Assembly (NCBI RefSeq): GCF_037975245.1
Contig: NC_092575.1
Location: 21,341,841-21,405,840, forward strand
Direction of reading: 5' to 3'
Origin: Apostichopus japonicus
Lineage: Eukaryota > Echinodermata > Holothuroidea > Aspidochirotida > Stichopodidae
Length of the DNA stretch: 64,000 nucleotides
Numbering within the stretch: position 1 is the stretch's first letter; every line of letters starts with the position of its first letter. Shown one piece after another: positions 1-52,765 of this stretch. The position numbers and the translations under genes were made by a program. The notes under the pieces are model-generated. The model had not been told where the DNA came from, searched no databases, and saw nothing but the letters and a program-made list of their open reading frames with translations.

Positions 1-21
1 TTAAACACTTCATCTCATCAG

Positions 22-3000
22 ATTCATTGCCGAGAGATTTAGCAGCTCCGATGTTTCAACTCGAGGGCGTAACGCAAGAGGTCGAAGCAAAACAGGCTAA
101 GATTGAAAACTTGAAAAGAGAAACACCTCACCCAAACATGGATACCGAGTAAGTTTGGCTTGAGATATTGATTTGACTCCCCAATTATCAAGTTTGGCAC
201 AGGTGCTATGTTAGAAGTAATCTGTATGTATGTATTTTAGATCCTCCTGCAAGCAGGAAATCGCGAAGAAGCCTCATTGGCTTATCAATGCTGCAAGCTG
301 ACCGAAGTCAGTCTCTGATATTCATATTTAACGTCCATGATTATGAATGGACGACATATATTAATCTTGGAGTGACTCGAACTCGGGACCTTATGATTGG
401 AAGGCACCGGCGTTAACCACTGAGCTAACATTCCACTAAATCTCGCCAGCTTTGCTTCAAACAGCTAGAATCTTTCTCTTTAAAGTTACCATTTATTTAA
501 AATGCGATTAGTCGATGTCTAGGAATTGTTTCAAAATTGACGATTTGCAAAGGAAGAACACAACATGACAAAGTGGATATAGTGTGATTGTACTGTAGAA
601 TGGTAATACCTTATAATAGAAAAGTGATTTCACTGTCATACCATTGAAATATTTCAGTCAGTTATTTTCTTTTTCTCACAGCCTTTACGAAAATACTCAC
701 TTCTCGTTCTCTTGTTCAGTGAAAGTGAAACGTTTTATATTATATATATGCTCATGACATCGTGTTTATATAAATCCATATTTCTTGTTTTGATTTTTAT
801 TAGAGTGTTAGGTTATGTCAGTATGTAGGTAAGATATACCTACCACTGCTCAAGTAATATGGGTTAATAGAATCCTGTCTAGCCAAACGAGTACCAATAT
901 GTACTTGTTATGAGTTAATAAGGAGTACCACTCTAATTTTCATGAAGTAATAAACTTGGTATTCAAGAAATGTTTTCTCTTGACTTTTTGTATTTTTGGT
1001 TATAGCTAAATTTCTTTTGTCTGTGTTTCAGGAATGATAATTACCTTGTACAGCTGGAAGAGGCCAACCTCGTTGCTCTGAAACTCGAACAAACTCGACT
1101 TCTTTGTACAATGGAGGTCGCCATGGCTGATTACCAAATGTCCTGTGCAAAAGTGAGTGTCAAACTTGGGGTCGTTGTCCGGATAATTTTTTTTCCTCGT
1201 TTGCGAAATCTCTTCGTCGCCTAGAGTTAGTTATTTATGACACTGAATCGAATATTGAGTAGTATGGATTAGCAAGCAATTACTGGTAGTAAGTAGTCTG
1301 ACTGATCTTGTGAACTCTTTCTGCTGTAGAGATTTAATGTTTATCGCTTCTACATGGGACGAGAGAGAACACAGAATTCTAGACTTTTGGAGACAAGTTT
1401 CACAAAAAATGTCATTTTGCAGCTTAATTGTATCATGTTAAAAAGTAAAGTAACATGTTATTGTTAGCTCTTTATTGGAACTAAGTAAATGTGTTACAAG
1501 AATGAATAAATGCATGCATGCATTATTGAATGGAATAAATAAATGGAATGGATTGGTGAATGAATGAATGCATGCATGCAATCATGAACTAAAGGAACGA
1601 ATGAATGAATGCATTAATGAACTAAATATATAAATAGAATGGATGGATGAATGAATGGAATGAATGCATGAATGTGCATTATTGAATGGAATAAATAAAT
1701 GGAATGGATTGGTGAATGAATGAATGCATGCATTCATGAACTAAAGGAACGAATAGAATGGATAGATGTGTGAATGCATGCTTTCATGAATTTATTGAGA
1801 ATCAACATGCCTATTAAATTTACCCTTTCAAACTATTTGAAAACCTTTTTTTATTTCAGAGAAAAGAACTGGCTGAGAGTCGTTCACTGATTACCATCTT
1901 GCCGCCGAACAAAGAGTTTGTTATCGTAACCGCGATAGTCAACGCTGGCGCCGAGGGCTACCAATTTGAGCTGGGGAATTCTGGGAACAGGAAAGGTATC
2001 TACATCAGTAAATGTGGACCAGAAGACACCATGAGACTGGGTGATAGGTGAGTAACAGTAAAAAAAAAAAATTATCAAAATGTTGCCAATTTTTTGGTGT
2101 TCAGTTTTGCCAGTATATTTGAGACACAGAGACTATAAAGTGATAGAAAAATTGCTAGATATGCCTTATTGGCAACACAGTGTTAAAAAACTTGCAAGAC
2201 CCTTTGTAAGCATATTTTTGTTGTTATATCTCTATGTGAATGGTATTCAAAATTGCATGACAGTTATTGTCACAGTGTTAACATGTTTCCATGGAGACGT
2301 GAAATATCTCTATACTCTATATTGGTAACATCTAGCAAAGGCTGTTTTGTTGCTCTCTTGCCGTTAAAAGTCTCATAGCTGACAAATATAGTTATTAGAA
2401 TAAAATCACTCAAAGGAGATAACTGAAATTAGTATCATACATTCCATTCACAACAATATTAAAATTATTTAAACATTTAAAATTTGTGAGGAAGTATTAA
2501 TTTCCTTCCTTGTTTTTTCCAAATTGTTTCACAGAGTTATTGAAATCAACAACCACAGTACGTTCGTCTCATCTGTTGCCGAGGGTAACACCAAACTGAA
2601 TAGCACATCTAAAGTGAAGCTGGTCCTTCTCAGAGAGAAGGAGGAAGAAGACGCAATAGACACGCTCAACGCTAAAAATAAAGCCTTGTTGCTAGAAATT
2701 ACGCAACTGAAGTGAGTTTATCAGGATGTATCGTTTAAACAGTGACGTTTTTGTGCTTGGCAGGAAGGGAACAAAATAAAAGAGTTGACTTTTTACCGAA
2801 ACCAGAGATAATAGCAGAATACCAACAGTAAATGAAGCCCCACATTGAGATGACAAATTCGATAGATAGATAGACAGACAGATAGACTGACAGATTTTAT
2901 ACGTCAACTGTAGGGCTTACAGATGTCAGCATCCTATAAAATTGGTAAAAGTTTCCAAATTACTCTTTGGGAAATAATTATTGGATTTTTTTTCTTTTTG

Positions 3001-5364
3001 ATTTGTTGCTGAGGTTTGGGAGGGGAAAGGGTAAGGGAAATGGAGTCACCTTCAAGCGATGATATTATATTTTACATATTACGTTTCATTATTCAGATTA
3101 GCCTTGGACACAGCCAGGAATGAATCCTCATCTCCAAATGTAAGTATCAATTAGTTTTTATAAATTGATATTGTTTTTGCCAAAGATAGAAAATGGTATG
3201 TCACAAAGTAAAGATTATAACATTTGTTTTGACGACTTGGTAGTTAAACATACGCAAATAATAAATATTCCTCATTCCTCATCCTACGATTCTAATAAAC
3301 TACAATGGATGTAGGTGTTATTTGATGATGGATATTTAAAGCCTTCATTTTTAGTGCAACACAGTTTTAGAAAACTTGCAAGACCCTTTTTGTTTAGCAA
3401 CTGCTACCATGATGTTTATTTTGCGTTGGGTCTTTCAATGAAAAAAGAAAGAGTATTTATTTTGACCTAACAGTATTAAACGGGAGATCATAAATGAGTG
3501 ATGTCAGGCCAAAAAAAATCAAGTTTTGTATTTAAGGAGTTCTCAAAATCTATAAAGTACTACTTGAGTTATATTAACAAAGTCTGTGCTTGACCAAATT
3601 AACTATTGTCATCAGAGTTTAACTTCAGATGTTGAAATCCAAATAGAATTATTTAGATCTATCTGTCCCTGAAATTTTCGAATATGTTGAAATCAGACAT
3701 GTCAACAAATATCATCAAGAGAATATTAAAGTCACACCCTTAGGCTTACAATTTTTTGCAAATATGTTGTTTTTAATGAGTCAATGTTTATATGTAGTCT
3801 GTGATATCTAATTGCTTTAACAATGATCTGTGCATGTTAAATCCTCTCAAGTATTCCTAGCATTGCCAAATTTTGACTGATCATAAATTCCTACCACGTG
3901 ATCTTTTATGTGGACATCCAAGATGAATTTCTTCTCCCTGTTGACAGGTAGATTGGATTTTCAATCCCTCACACAGCTTTTACATTTGATATTCATTTCT
4001 CTCTCTGTTTACTCTCTCTATACCCTTTTGTTTAGCCGTTCGCTCACGCTCTGTTTACCCTTTGTTTTCTCTGTGTTCACCCATTATTAACTCTTTTGTT
4101 TTACGTCCCACCAGAATGACCAGAATCATCAAAAGGAACAAAGAGATCTCAGCAGTATCTTGGAAAATCTGGATGATGACGTCCCTCTCTGGGAGGCAAT
4201 TAAATCTCATACCAAGGTAGGTCACTCTTGACTGATAAAATGGCAGTCCGATTCACACAGAAGGTACTAGATACACCACACGGATTTTGGGGGCGGGGGG
4301 CAGAGAGGGAGTCCCCAACTTTTAATGACACCAAATATGATATTTTATTTATTTATTTATTTATTTATTTGTTTTGCTACAAAAGTACAAACTGGAGGGA
4401 AGTCTTCCATAAAGTTAGAAGCTTAACAATGTGGAAGACTCCCTGAAGAAAGAAAAGAAAAGAAAAAACAAAATATATATGTGTATAAATACATATACAT
4501 AAATATAAGTACAAATGAAATGTTCAATATATGATGGATATGATGGATAAAGAACAGTATTCAAAGAAACATTACATTTTGACTTGTTATTTGATGTTTT
4601 CATCACCACTTTTATTTTTTTTGGAACAGAGTGAAATTCTACAGGTCTTTCAAGAAGAGGTTCAAGAAGCCAACAGACAGAAACAATACCTTGATCAGCT
4701 GTATACGCTTATGTTAGAGAGGGCGCCAGAACTACTGGAAGAAATGGAACAAGATTTTGAAGCCAGGTGAGTAGACATAACCGTCTTCCCGTCTTTCTGT
4801 TTAGATTTTATTTCGTTGAAGACGAGTCGTAGTTTTGGAAAGAGGGTCCAGAGGGGTGACCTGGATGAGTTGAAGGGATAAACAACAACAGAAAACACAC
4901 TGTTTACAATCTTGTCAGCAGTGTAATGTTCTCCCAACAAGCGAGCACTGCTAAAATAAAGCAAAATTCTCAAAGCAATACTTCATCTTGACTTGTTCAT
5001 ACTATAAGAGTCACTTTAAAAGTTCATTTCAGGTGACTAATATCATTTCTATCATGGTTTGCTGTAACCATGCAACCATGTGTAAACTTACAGGGAGGTA
5101 AAGTTGCAGTATCATACAACTAAGATTGCTTGAGTCTAGTTAATCCTGAATCAGGATAATGGAAAACGTTAGATAATCCACATTTAACTTTATGGTTTAG
5201 ACTCCTCTTATGTTTTCTTATTTTTCTTTCCATTTGACAGTTAAACCGTTTTCTTTGTTTTGTTATCTAGTTTTACACTCAACATAAAACAATGTAGCAA
5301 ACTATTAATTTTTCTTTTCCTCTTTAATTTCAGTGAAATATCTGGAGATGAGGAATTCTGTTAA
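22..5364 (+). CDS. Coiled-coil PDZ-domain protein, 3' eight exons (5' end outside window)
   Basis: Exons are 22-148, 1032-1152, 1860-2047, 2535-2711, 3097-3139, 4115-4216, 4630-4766 and 5334-5364 (stop TAA 5362-5364). Every junction has an AG acceptor and GT donor, and the phases agree, giving 307 residues of the C-terminal part. The first two exons encode a Glu/Lys/Leu-rich helix that looks like coiled coil. Exons 3 and 4 together encode one PDZ-like domain: a GYQFELG carboxylate-loop region, then GIYISKCGPED and LGDRVIEINN, which match the usual PDZ strand and helix order. A charged helix (LLREKEEED) follows, then a Gln/Glu-rich coiled coil, and the protein ends in DEEFC. This suggests a cytoplasmic scaffold or adaptor. 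I do not recognise the orthologue; CARD/MAGUK-like coiled-coil PDZ scaffolds are possible, but no SH3 or guanylate kinase domain follows. The gene converges on SPT6. Confidence 0.8.
218..435 (-). mobile_element. tRNA-derived SINE, about 220 bp
   Basis: Read on the minus strand, the element starts with a tRNA-like head near position 435. It has a clear A box (TAGCTCAGTGGTTAACGCC), a loop resembling that of tRNA-Gly (CTTCCAA) and a B-box-like GAGTTCGAGTC. The anticodon stem does not pair well, so this is not a functional tRNA. A body with small hairpins follows, and the 3' end is a short ATAC-rich tail near 218-235. It lies in an intron of the PDZ gene. The SINE assignment is inferred from the head-body-tail structure; the family is not identified. 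Confidence 0.6.
1500..1795. repeat. ATGA/ATGC tetranucleotide-based minisatellite
   Basis: Short units such as GAATGAATGCATGCATGC recur with interspersed longer copies (two near-identical segments start near 1530 and 1690). The array is intronic, ending about 65 bases before the acceptor of the first PDZ exon. Confidence 0.8.
2853..2897. repeat. GATA/GACA microsatellite
   Basis: A run of GATA, GACA and GACT tetramers lies in an intron of the PDZ gene. Confidence 0.8.
4344..4371. repeat. (TTTA)n microsatellite
   Basis: Six to seven consecutive TTTA units lie in the intron after the 4115-4216 exon. Confidence 0.9.
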
Positions 5365-6510
5365 GTGAGAAGATTTACATAAAACATGGAACCAGGTCGT
5401 AGATATGTGGGGAGAAATTGAACGAGGAAAAAAAACTAACATTTACATGACTGTATCAAGACTTGAACATTCTCTTTATACCATGTGCAGCAGATCTTTG
5501 AAATAGACAGTAAAAAGTCAACAAGTTTTTCAGAATGGGCAAGATAATTCAAACGCTCATTTCACTGCAATGTATTCATTTTTTCCAACTGGATGGTTGT
5601 ATTCAATACAGGAGTAATGTGGGTAAGTGACTAAGCCATACCAAAGGAGAAATCAAGTCTGCCCGGTAAAATATTTCATATAAATGCATCTAGCATTTTG
5701 ATGTATTCTCATAAACACCTTTAATAAACCATGTAGTCGTCACATTAAAGAGGTTTTACCGCAAGAGAGATTTGCGCTCTTCAAACGGTTCACATGCAGC
5801 ACAAGTCAAATTTTTTCTTCACTATGGAGGCTCTTAAAAACATTTCTCAAAAGTTTCTCAGGTTACAAATTTAAGAAAACGTTATTTTTCTTGTCATATA
5901 TTTTCAGCGATTGATTAAAGTGGAACTCAAAAGAAAAACTGTCTTTAACTGTCAAGGCAGTCATTATTTTTAACTTTCAAGAACAAATTTGAAATTAAAA
6001 TTTTTGCATTTCTAAATACTTCAATCTAATAATCAGCCACTTAGGAGCTGTTAGAATGAACAATTTCAAGAAATAATGATAATCATGTTAAGAAAGAAAG
6101 AAAAAAAAGAAATCTGTTTAAATTTTGTAAAATATCTTAATTGCTTAACAATTGTACAAAAATTGTATAAACAAAAATCGGACTAACATTAAAACCTATT
6201 TGATGGTGTTTACTTTGTTCTATGTATTCAGTTCTCTTTCTTTATATTATTGTGAACAGCACAACTATTAACACCTTGATGTATTATTCTATTTACCTTT
6301 TAAGATATTCTTAAGTCAGATTCCCAGTTTAATAATCATAAGTTGGGCCTCTATTTTTGTTTGAGGCTGTACGTGAAGCACACTGCTAAAAAAATATTTG
6401 AATCTTTATTAAATGTTGGATGTTACATTTTCACCCTTAAATCTGCTTCAATGTTTTTTGCCTTCAAAGCAATTTGCCAGTATTCATTTTTCTATATATA
6501 AATAAATGCC
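5365..6510 (+). other. Probable 3'UTR of the PDZ gene
   Basis: AT-rich sequence follows the TAA stop. A canonical AATAAA hexamer lies at 5723-5728, about 360 bases past the stop, and another AATAAA occurs near 6499. No conserved coding sequence is visible. Where the transcript is cleaved is not determinable here. Confidence 0.4.
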
Positions 6511-6672
6511 AAAGCTTTAGTTGGATGGTTCCCATAGCAACACAGCTCTACTACCTGTATGCATTAGATTAGCACCCTACACAGTATGTCGTCCATTTCG
6601 CACCACCATTCAAGTTGGAGTGGTTTTTTCCCGGCGTGGTCTGGTACTATATTCTCAAGACAAACATTCTGT

Positions 6673-7045
6673 GAGAGTTTTGTTGTTGCATTCAGGTTAT
6701 AGTAGATGTGTTTTTGGTAACAATGTGGAATTTATTGTTGCGAATAATTCCTATCCTAAAAAAACAATTTTTTGACATTTTTCCTGTTGATTTTTGAGGA
6801 GTTTTGTTGTTGCATTCATGTTATAGCAGATGTGTTTTTGGTAACAATTTGGAATTTATTGTTGTGAAAACTCCCTATTCTAAAAGATGATATTTAAAAA
6901 AAAAATCCTGTTGATTTTTGGGGAGTTTTGTTGTTACATTCATGTTATAGCAGATGTGTTTTTAGGAACAATGTGGAATATATTGTTGTGAAAACTTCCT
7001 AACCCTAAAAGAAAACTTTTTGAAATTTTTCCTATTGATTTTTGG
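6673..7045. repeat. Three-copy tandem repeat, about 123-bp unit
   Basis: Three successive copies begin with GTTTTGTTGTTGCATTCA or a close variant near 6673, 6798 and 6921. Each continues with a conserved GATGTGTTTTTGGTAACAAT segment. They are a few percent diverged from one another. Located between the convergent PDZ and SPT6 genes, on no visible gene. Confidence 0.85.
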
Positions 7046-10000
7046 TGAAGATTAAGTATAAATACTAATTGTCTGAGCAACAAATTGTTGAGAAAAGAAT
7101 CACTTTTCATTAATTAGCCACTCAGTAGCCATCATTTGGTGCACACAAAAAATGTGTTGGATCATATTCCAATATGATTTTGATTTATAGTCAGCAGATT
7201 TAGTGAAATTATTGACCACGTACCACAAAAGTTGCTGATACATTTCCAAATTTTAGTTCACATGGTGCTGTGTTGACAGCACTGTTTATGTGTATTCTAG
7301 TATTCAGATATTTTAAACGGTGCATTGTTAACTTGAAACTACCATAATCTTGTAGGAAAAATACTGGAACATTAGGAAATAAAACATACCTGAAAAGATG
7401 TTTCTTTGCAACATTAAATCCCACCCAGGAACAAACAGTAAACTGTGGCAAGCACTTTGAAGATTTGCCAATAACAACAATTAAATCATAACTTAAGTCT
7501 CAAAATTAATTGTACTGGTATTAAATGGTTTAATAACTTGATAATTACAAAGCAACGACATAGTTGTTAGCAATGAGTTCTCTTAGAAGTGACCATTTCG
7601 GAAGCATAGTATAATCGTTTTCAACACACAAATTATTGTGGATGGCTTCATATAGGCCCCCACAACCTTGAGAGGAAAAGCAATGCAGCCCCTCTTTAAG
7701 ATCTAATATTTTATTCGAAGGAGAGGGAGGGATGAAGTGTCCCACCTTTCAATCAAAGACATTTAGTAACCTTTAATACCCGACAGAATGATACAATGCT
7801 ATTATGCTACTATGTATGTTACTATGTATGCTACTATGTAGGCTATTAGCATCATTGTATTCAAATATTGTATTCAATTTATTTATATATAAGAGATTGA
7901 AAAGTCTGCTTCATGTAAAGTTCAGGTCTCTTCGTTTCACAAGGGAACTTCACAAGGGAAGCTTCTTTTTCGCTAGCAATTTCTTCCTAAATATTGATCA
8001 ATGGCTAACTGTAATAGGTTACTGCCAATTTCATTTGTTTCTTTGAAAAGAAGGCTGATTAATAATTAAAAGATAATATTTTAATCTTACACAGAGAAAT
8101 GTTTGAGAATCATGCAGTTTCGGAGGCTGCCATTTTGAAAGATGCTGATATTATTAAATGCAATTGTCAGACTTAAGGTTAAATGAAGTAAGTCAATATT
8201 TTCTGAAGATTTACTCACGGTACTATGATGAGAAGGAAGAAGAAGTTTGTATTCGAATTAAGGAAAATAGATGCAATATGTTTATTTCACAAACACAAAG
8301 AATTTATTTGATTTTCAATGCTGAAAGTTTTGTCGATTCTGGAGGAAAGTTTTGTAAAACATTTGGACAATTCGGTGAAATAAAACATGAATATATATAA
8401 CATGACTTGCGATTTTCATCATTTCTTATATTGAACTATTCCTTGATAAACTGGATCATTTTTTTTGGGGGGGGGGGGGGGTCGGGGAAACCTAAGTAAT
8501 ATCCAAACAGCCGTTTGTAAAAATATTTTCTGTTGGCAGAAAATTGCTGGATCCAGTATCCTATAATGGGGAGGGGTAGCCCTGGAGTTGTTGTTACGGA
8601 TATCACATGTTGGTGGGAGGGGGGGTTTGGATTATCGCCCCACAGAAAGAAAATAAATTACTCAATTAGTTGCGTCTTTCAAGACTAGACCGCAGAACAC
8701 AAAGAGTTTGTCAAGTGTGTGATAAAGAGTAAGTAACATCAAACACTCATTAACCGTTCAGTTTGTCAGGTGTATGAGGAGAGTAACATCAAACACTCAT
8801 TAACCGTTTCAACAAGGACAACAATTTCCTTGTTTCAGTTGAAATCCATTGTAAGGACATTGCAACAACTCACCCCCCTCCCATCTAGGCACACACCCCC
8901 CTCCCATCTAGGCACACTCCCCCTCCCATCTACCCCCTACCATGTACCTTCCACACCTTCCCCATACCCTCCATCTACTTCTCCCACCCGTAACCTTCCA
9001 CAACCCCTCTACGACCTGGTTCTCTCATATTTCTTCTTACATCTCGATCAGCAGACTTGAACAAGTCTATAAATGACATCACAAAGCCACTGGCACTTGA
9101 CATTTCCATTTTTTTATTTCTCTCTCTCTCTCTGTCCTTCTTCATTACTTTGTTCTTTCATACATGTGGTATTTGCCAATGCTGTTATTAAAATATTGAA
9201 CTTTTGTAACAAAACCTCATACTGGTATTTTCATTTATTAAGGGGAAAAGAATAAAAAAACCACTTTTTAATGCCGTCATGTGAATTCATTTTCAACAAC
9301 AGAACAGACAGTGCTCATCAAAATAGCACACTGATTGAATTAACAGCCACCTGACGTGACTTTAAATCTTTTGGTGTCGGTCTTCATAGGATATGCAAAA
9401 ATGATTGATTTTTTCCTCTTATTCATCATCCACAACCTTCTATACGGCAAAAAGTAATGATGATTACGTGTTTGTTTATTTCTCCTTTAACGATGATACT
9501 CTCCTTGTTCCAGGAGTGACTTGCTTCATTATTATTTCTCATGATCGGTCATTTTATCAGCAATAAAAATAAACATAATCGTTGGGTGTGGTCAGAAAGA
9601 CAGATGTAATCATCTGAACGGGACACATCAACTTATTAGTTCTGTTAATATCACAGATAGATCTGCAACTTAGTGCAGTTCTAGAAATAAAAAATGTCTC
9701 GACTCTAGTGATTGTGTCCAATTTTGATTGATATTGCTTCAAATTAAATCTTTATTTTCTACTCCACCCACCCCCTCCTCTCATAATTTCACAATTACAA
9801 ACTCTCAAATCCTCTTTCTTTGTACTCTTCGTTACCGGATAGCCGCTGCACAATGAAAGTTATCGTCCAATATCAGACTAAAACACAAACTAAGATGTAA
9901 CATTCGCTGGAATCAAAGCTCATAATTAAAACAAAAGACATGAAATTAAGCAAGGAGAAATTAATTACATTACAACAGAAAACATGTCATGTCATAACTT

Positions 10001-11190
10001 GATCATTAATCAGTCACAATATGAAGCCAATTACACTGAAAAACACAAAAGTGATACATTGTCCAGAACTTTTTTTCAAATCCACATTGCCAAAAAAAAA
10101 AAAGCTCATAAAATTAGTAAAGATTAGCCATTTTTCTTGTTTTTTTGGCACATATAGACCAGAACTAAGCATTTACATATTCCACAGTGAAAAGGAGCAT
10201 TATGATACAGTTTTATACACCCAAATGTCCACTTCCTTCAGTTTCATGAATATAAAGTTGTAACTCTCAGGGTACGTGAGCCATTTCTCTGTATTAATGC
10301 TTAAAGCGGCACCTAATTTTGTTTTCCATTTCCTACTCTCAAACGGCATATTCGAAATTTCCAAGTTAGTAGCTAGTCTAATTTTTCCTAAGAACACCCA
10401 CCCGCAAGCTATATTTTTTTTGTCTGCAATTTTCTTGTGATTAAACCTTGCAAGTTAATGAGCTTGTAGCTCTGTCCCAATTCTTTCATATGCAAAGCAG
10501 TCTAACCCCAGGAACATCTGCAATAGAAAACAGTGTAAACAGCTTCAAAGGACATCTGCTGATTAAATGATTGATCGAATAAACTAACAACATCATCTCA
10601 AGTTGTAACCCTCGGGGAGTGACTGGTACGTGCAAAAGCAAACGTCAACCGCACTGTCAAAATTTCAAATGCACAACAGATAGGCTGCCCTCTAACCAGC
10701 TGTACATGAAGACATCATACTTTCTGGATTTTAAAAGATTTGATATTGCATCAAAGAAATTTAGAGTTTTATTAAAAATGCCAATTTTCAAGTAGTTCAT
10801 GTATATGCACACTTCCCTGGATATGCAGAGGTGCTCTCATGTAAGCCATAACAACAAAACTCGGGTTGAGTTCTCCAAGAGGCTACTCCCTCAAGAGGTA
10901 ATTTAATTTTTTTAAACAACATTACAGAGAAATTGTACCATTTCATAAACTTTTAATTGAGTGACCGTTTTAGTATCGGACCAGATGGACAGGTATCTTT
11001 GAAAGTTAACAGTTTCAAATGATCTTTTCAAGTTTTGTCACATGGTTCTCCAACTTATCATCTTAAGGGTCCGGGGTTGACCTATGCTTTGCAATACAGA
11101 GTCCATAATGAAACAACTTTTCAATCCATTTTTCCGTCCGCATCGATGACTTTTCATCCTTTCAAAGAGAAGCGACTTCTGTAATTATAA
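7046..11190. other. Intergenic region and probable SPT6 3'UTR; no gene seen
   Basis: Several short open frames occur, but none has a recognisable domain, codon pattern or splice context. The stretch holds a C-rich minisatellite (8870-8990), a CT microsatellite (9115-9135) and homopolymer G runs near 8466 and 8620. The part nearest 11190 should be the SPT6 3'UTR. Candidate minus-strand AATAAA signals (TTTATT on the plus strand) occur near 10768 and 9752. Confidence 0.5.
8870..8990. repeat. C-rich minisatellite
   Basis: Units of about 22 bp built on CCCCTCCCATCTAGGCACAC repeat and then decay into CCTTCCAC-rich sequence. Confidence 0.75.
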
Positions 11191-51570
<40,380 letters not shown>

Positions 51571-52765
51571 CTCCTGGATGACCCCTGATAAGACAAACAA
51601 AATTGGTTACAAGAGGTCTTGATGAAATAAGGAAATAATCTGATTCTAGAATTACTCCCACAATCTCTGACTATCTTCATTAATAATACCTCCAATCCTT
51701 TACATTCCTTTCAGATAGCATAAAAAGCACTCAGCTCTTTCGGAACTGCCGTTCACACTGCCAGCTGACAACACTCGAAACTAAGAATCATACTTAAGGT
51801 TATCCTCAAACATACCAGTAGGCTAACATGTAAAAAGAACATTAGGCTAATTTAGCCTAAGTACAAATACATAAAACTGGAAGAGGCTTAATACTACTTA
51901 TTACTTATTATTAAGGCCCGTTCAATCAAGGCTCTCCTAACATTTACAGTTTATGAGCCCTAGCCAAGGCAAAGAAACAATCCAATTCCTCGAAAATCTG
52001 ATATATTTTACATAAGGCCCTAATGTTACCTGTTAGGCAAACGTGAAAAGTCTTTGGGGAAATTACACAAGGTATGTACTAACTACTATGTTACACTTAC
52101 TGATTTAGCCTAGTCTTACTCATCAAGCAGAACAATAATTTTGTTAGACCCATAGTAGCCTCACTTTGACTGCTAAGTGCATTATTATTCATTATACAGA
52201 CTGCACTGGTAGAGGTCTGACTCTGACTAAGGAATAACTGATGCTATGATTTTGTTTAGAGTAGGCATCCAACAGAAAGTTTAAACTTATCCTAGCCTAC
52301 AGTAGCTTAGGCTACACTACCCTAATTCATCATGGTAGTACTACACTGGTACAAGGCTAGTTAGTGCTTCGACTTGTTCTTGAATAATAAAAAAAAGCGT
52401 TTCGCTTACTGTCTTTGTGATTATTGACCACCGGTAAGGTCACAACGAAGAGAAATAACCCTCGAAGGGAGCTTTAGAAAAACAAATTTTCTGGTGGCGC
52501 GTTACTGTAGGACGGCCCTATGTATCCATACACCAACCAAACCTAGCACAGTTAAGTACAATGTAATACGCAATGTCTTATGATATAACGCTAGCCTAAC
52601 ACTGAGCATTTTGTAGCTTTCCCTTGGAACGCCAAATACAAACAGGATATGCTCAAAATATAGCAAGCAAGATATCAGGCCTACTCCTTAGGTGTACTTT
52701 TTTATCGGGATATAAAATTCGAAAATTGGTCAGAAAAATGTTTTCAAAATATCTATTGACTCACC

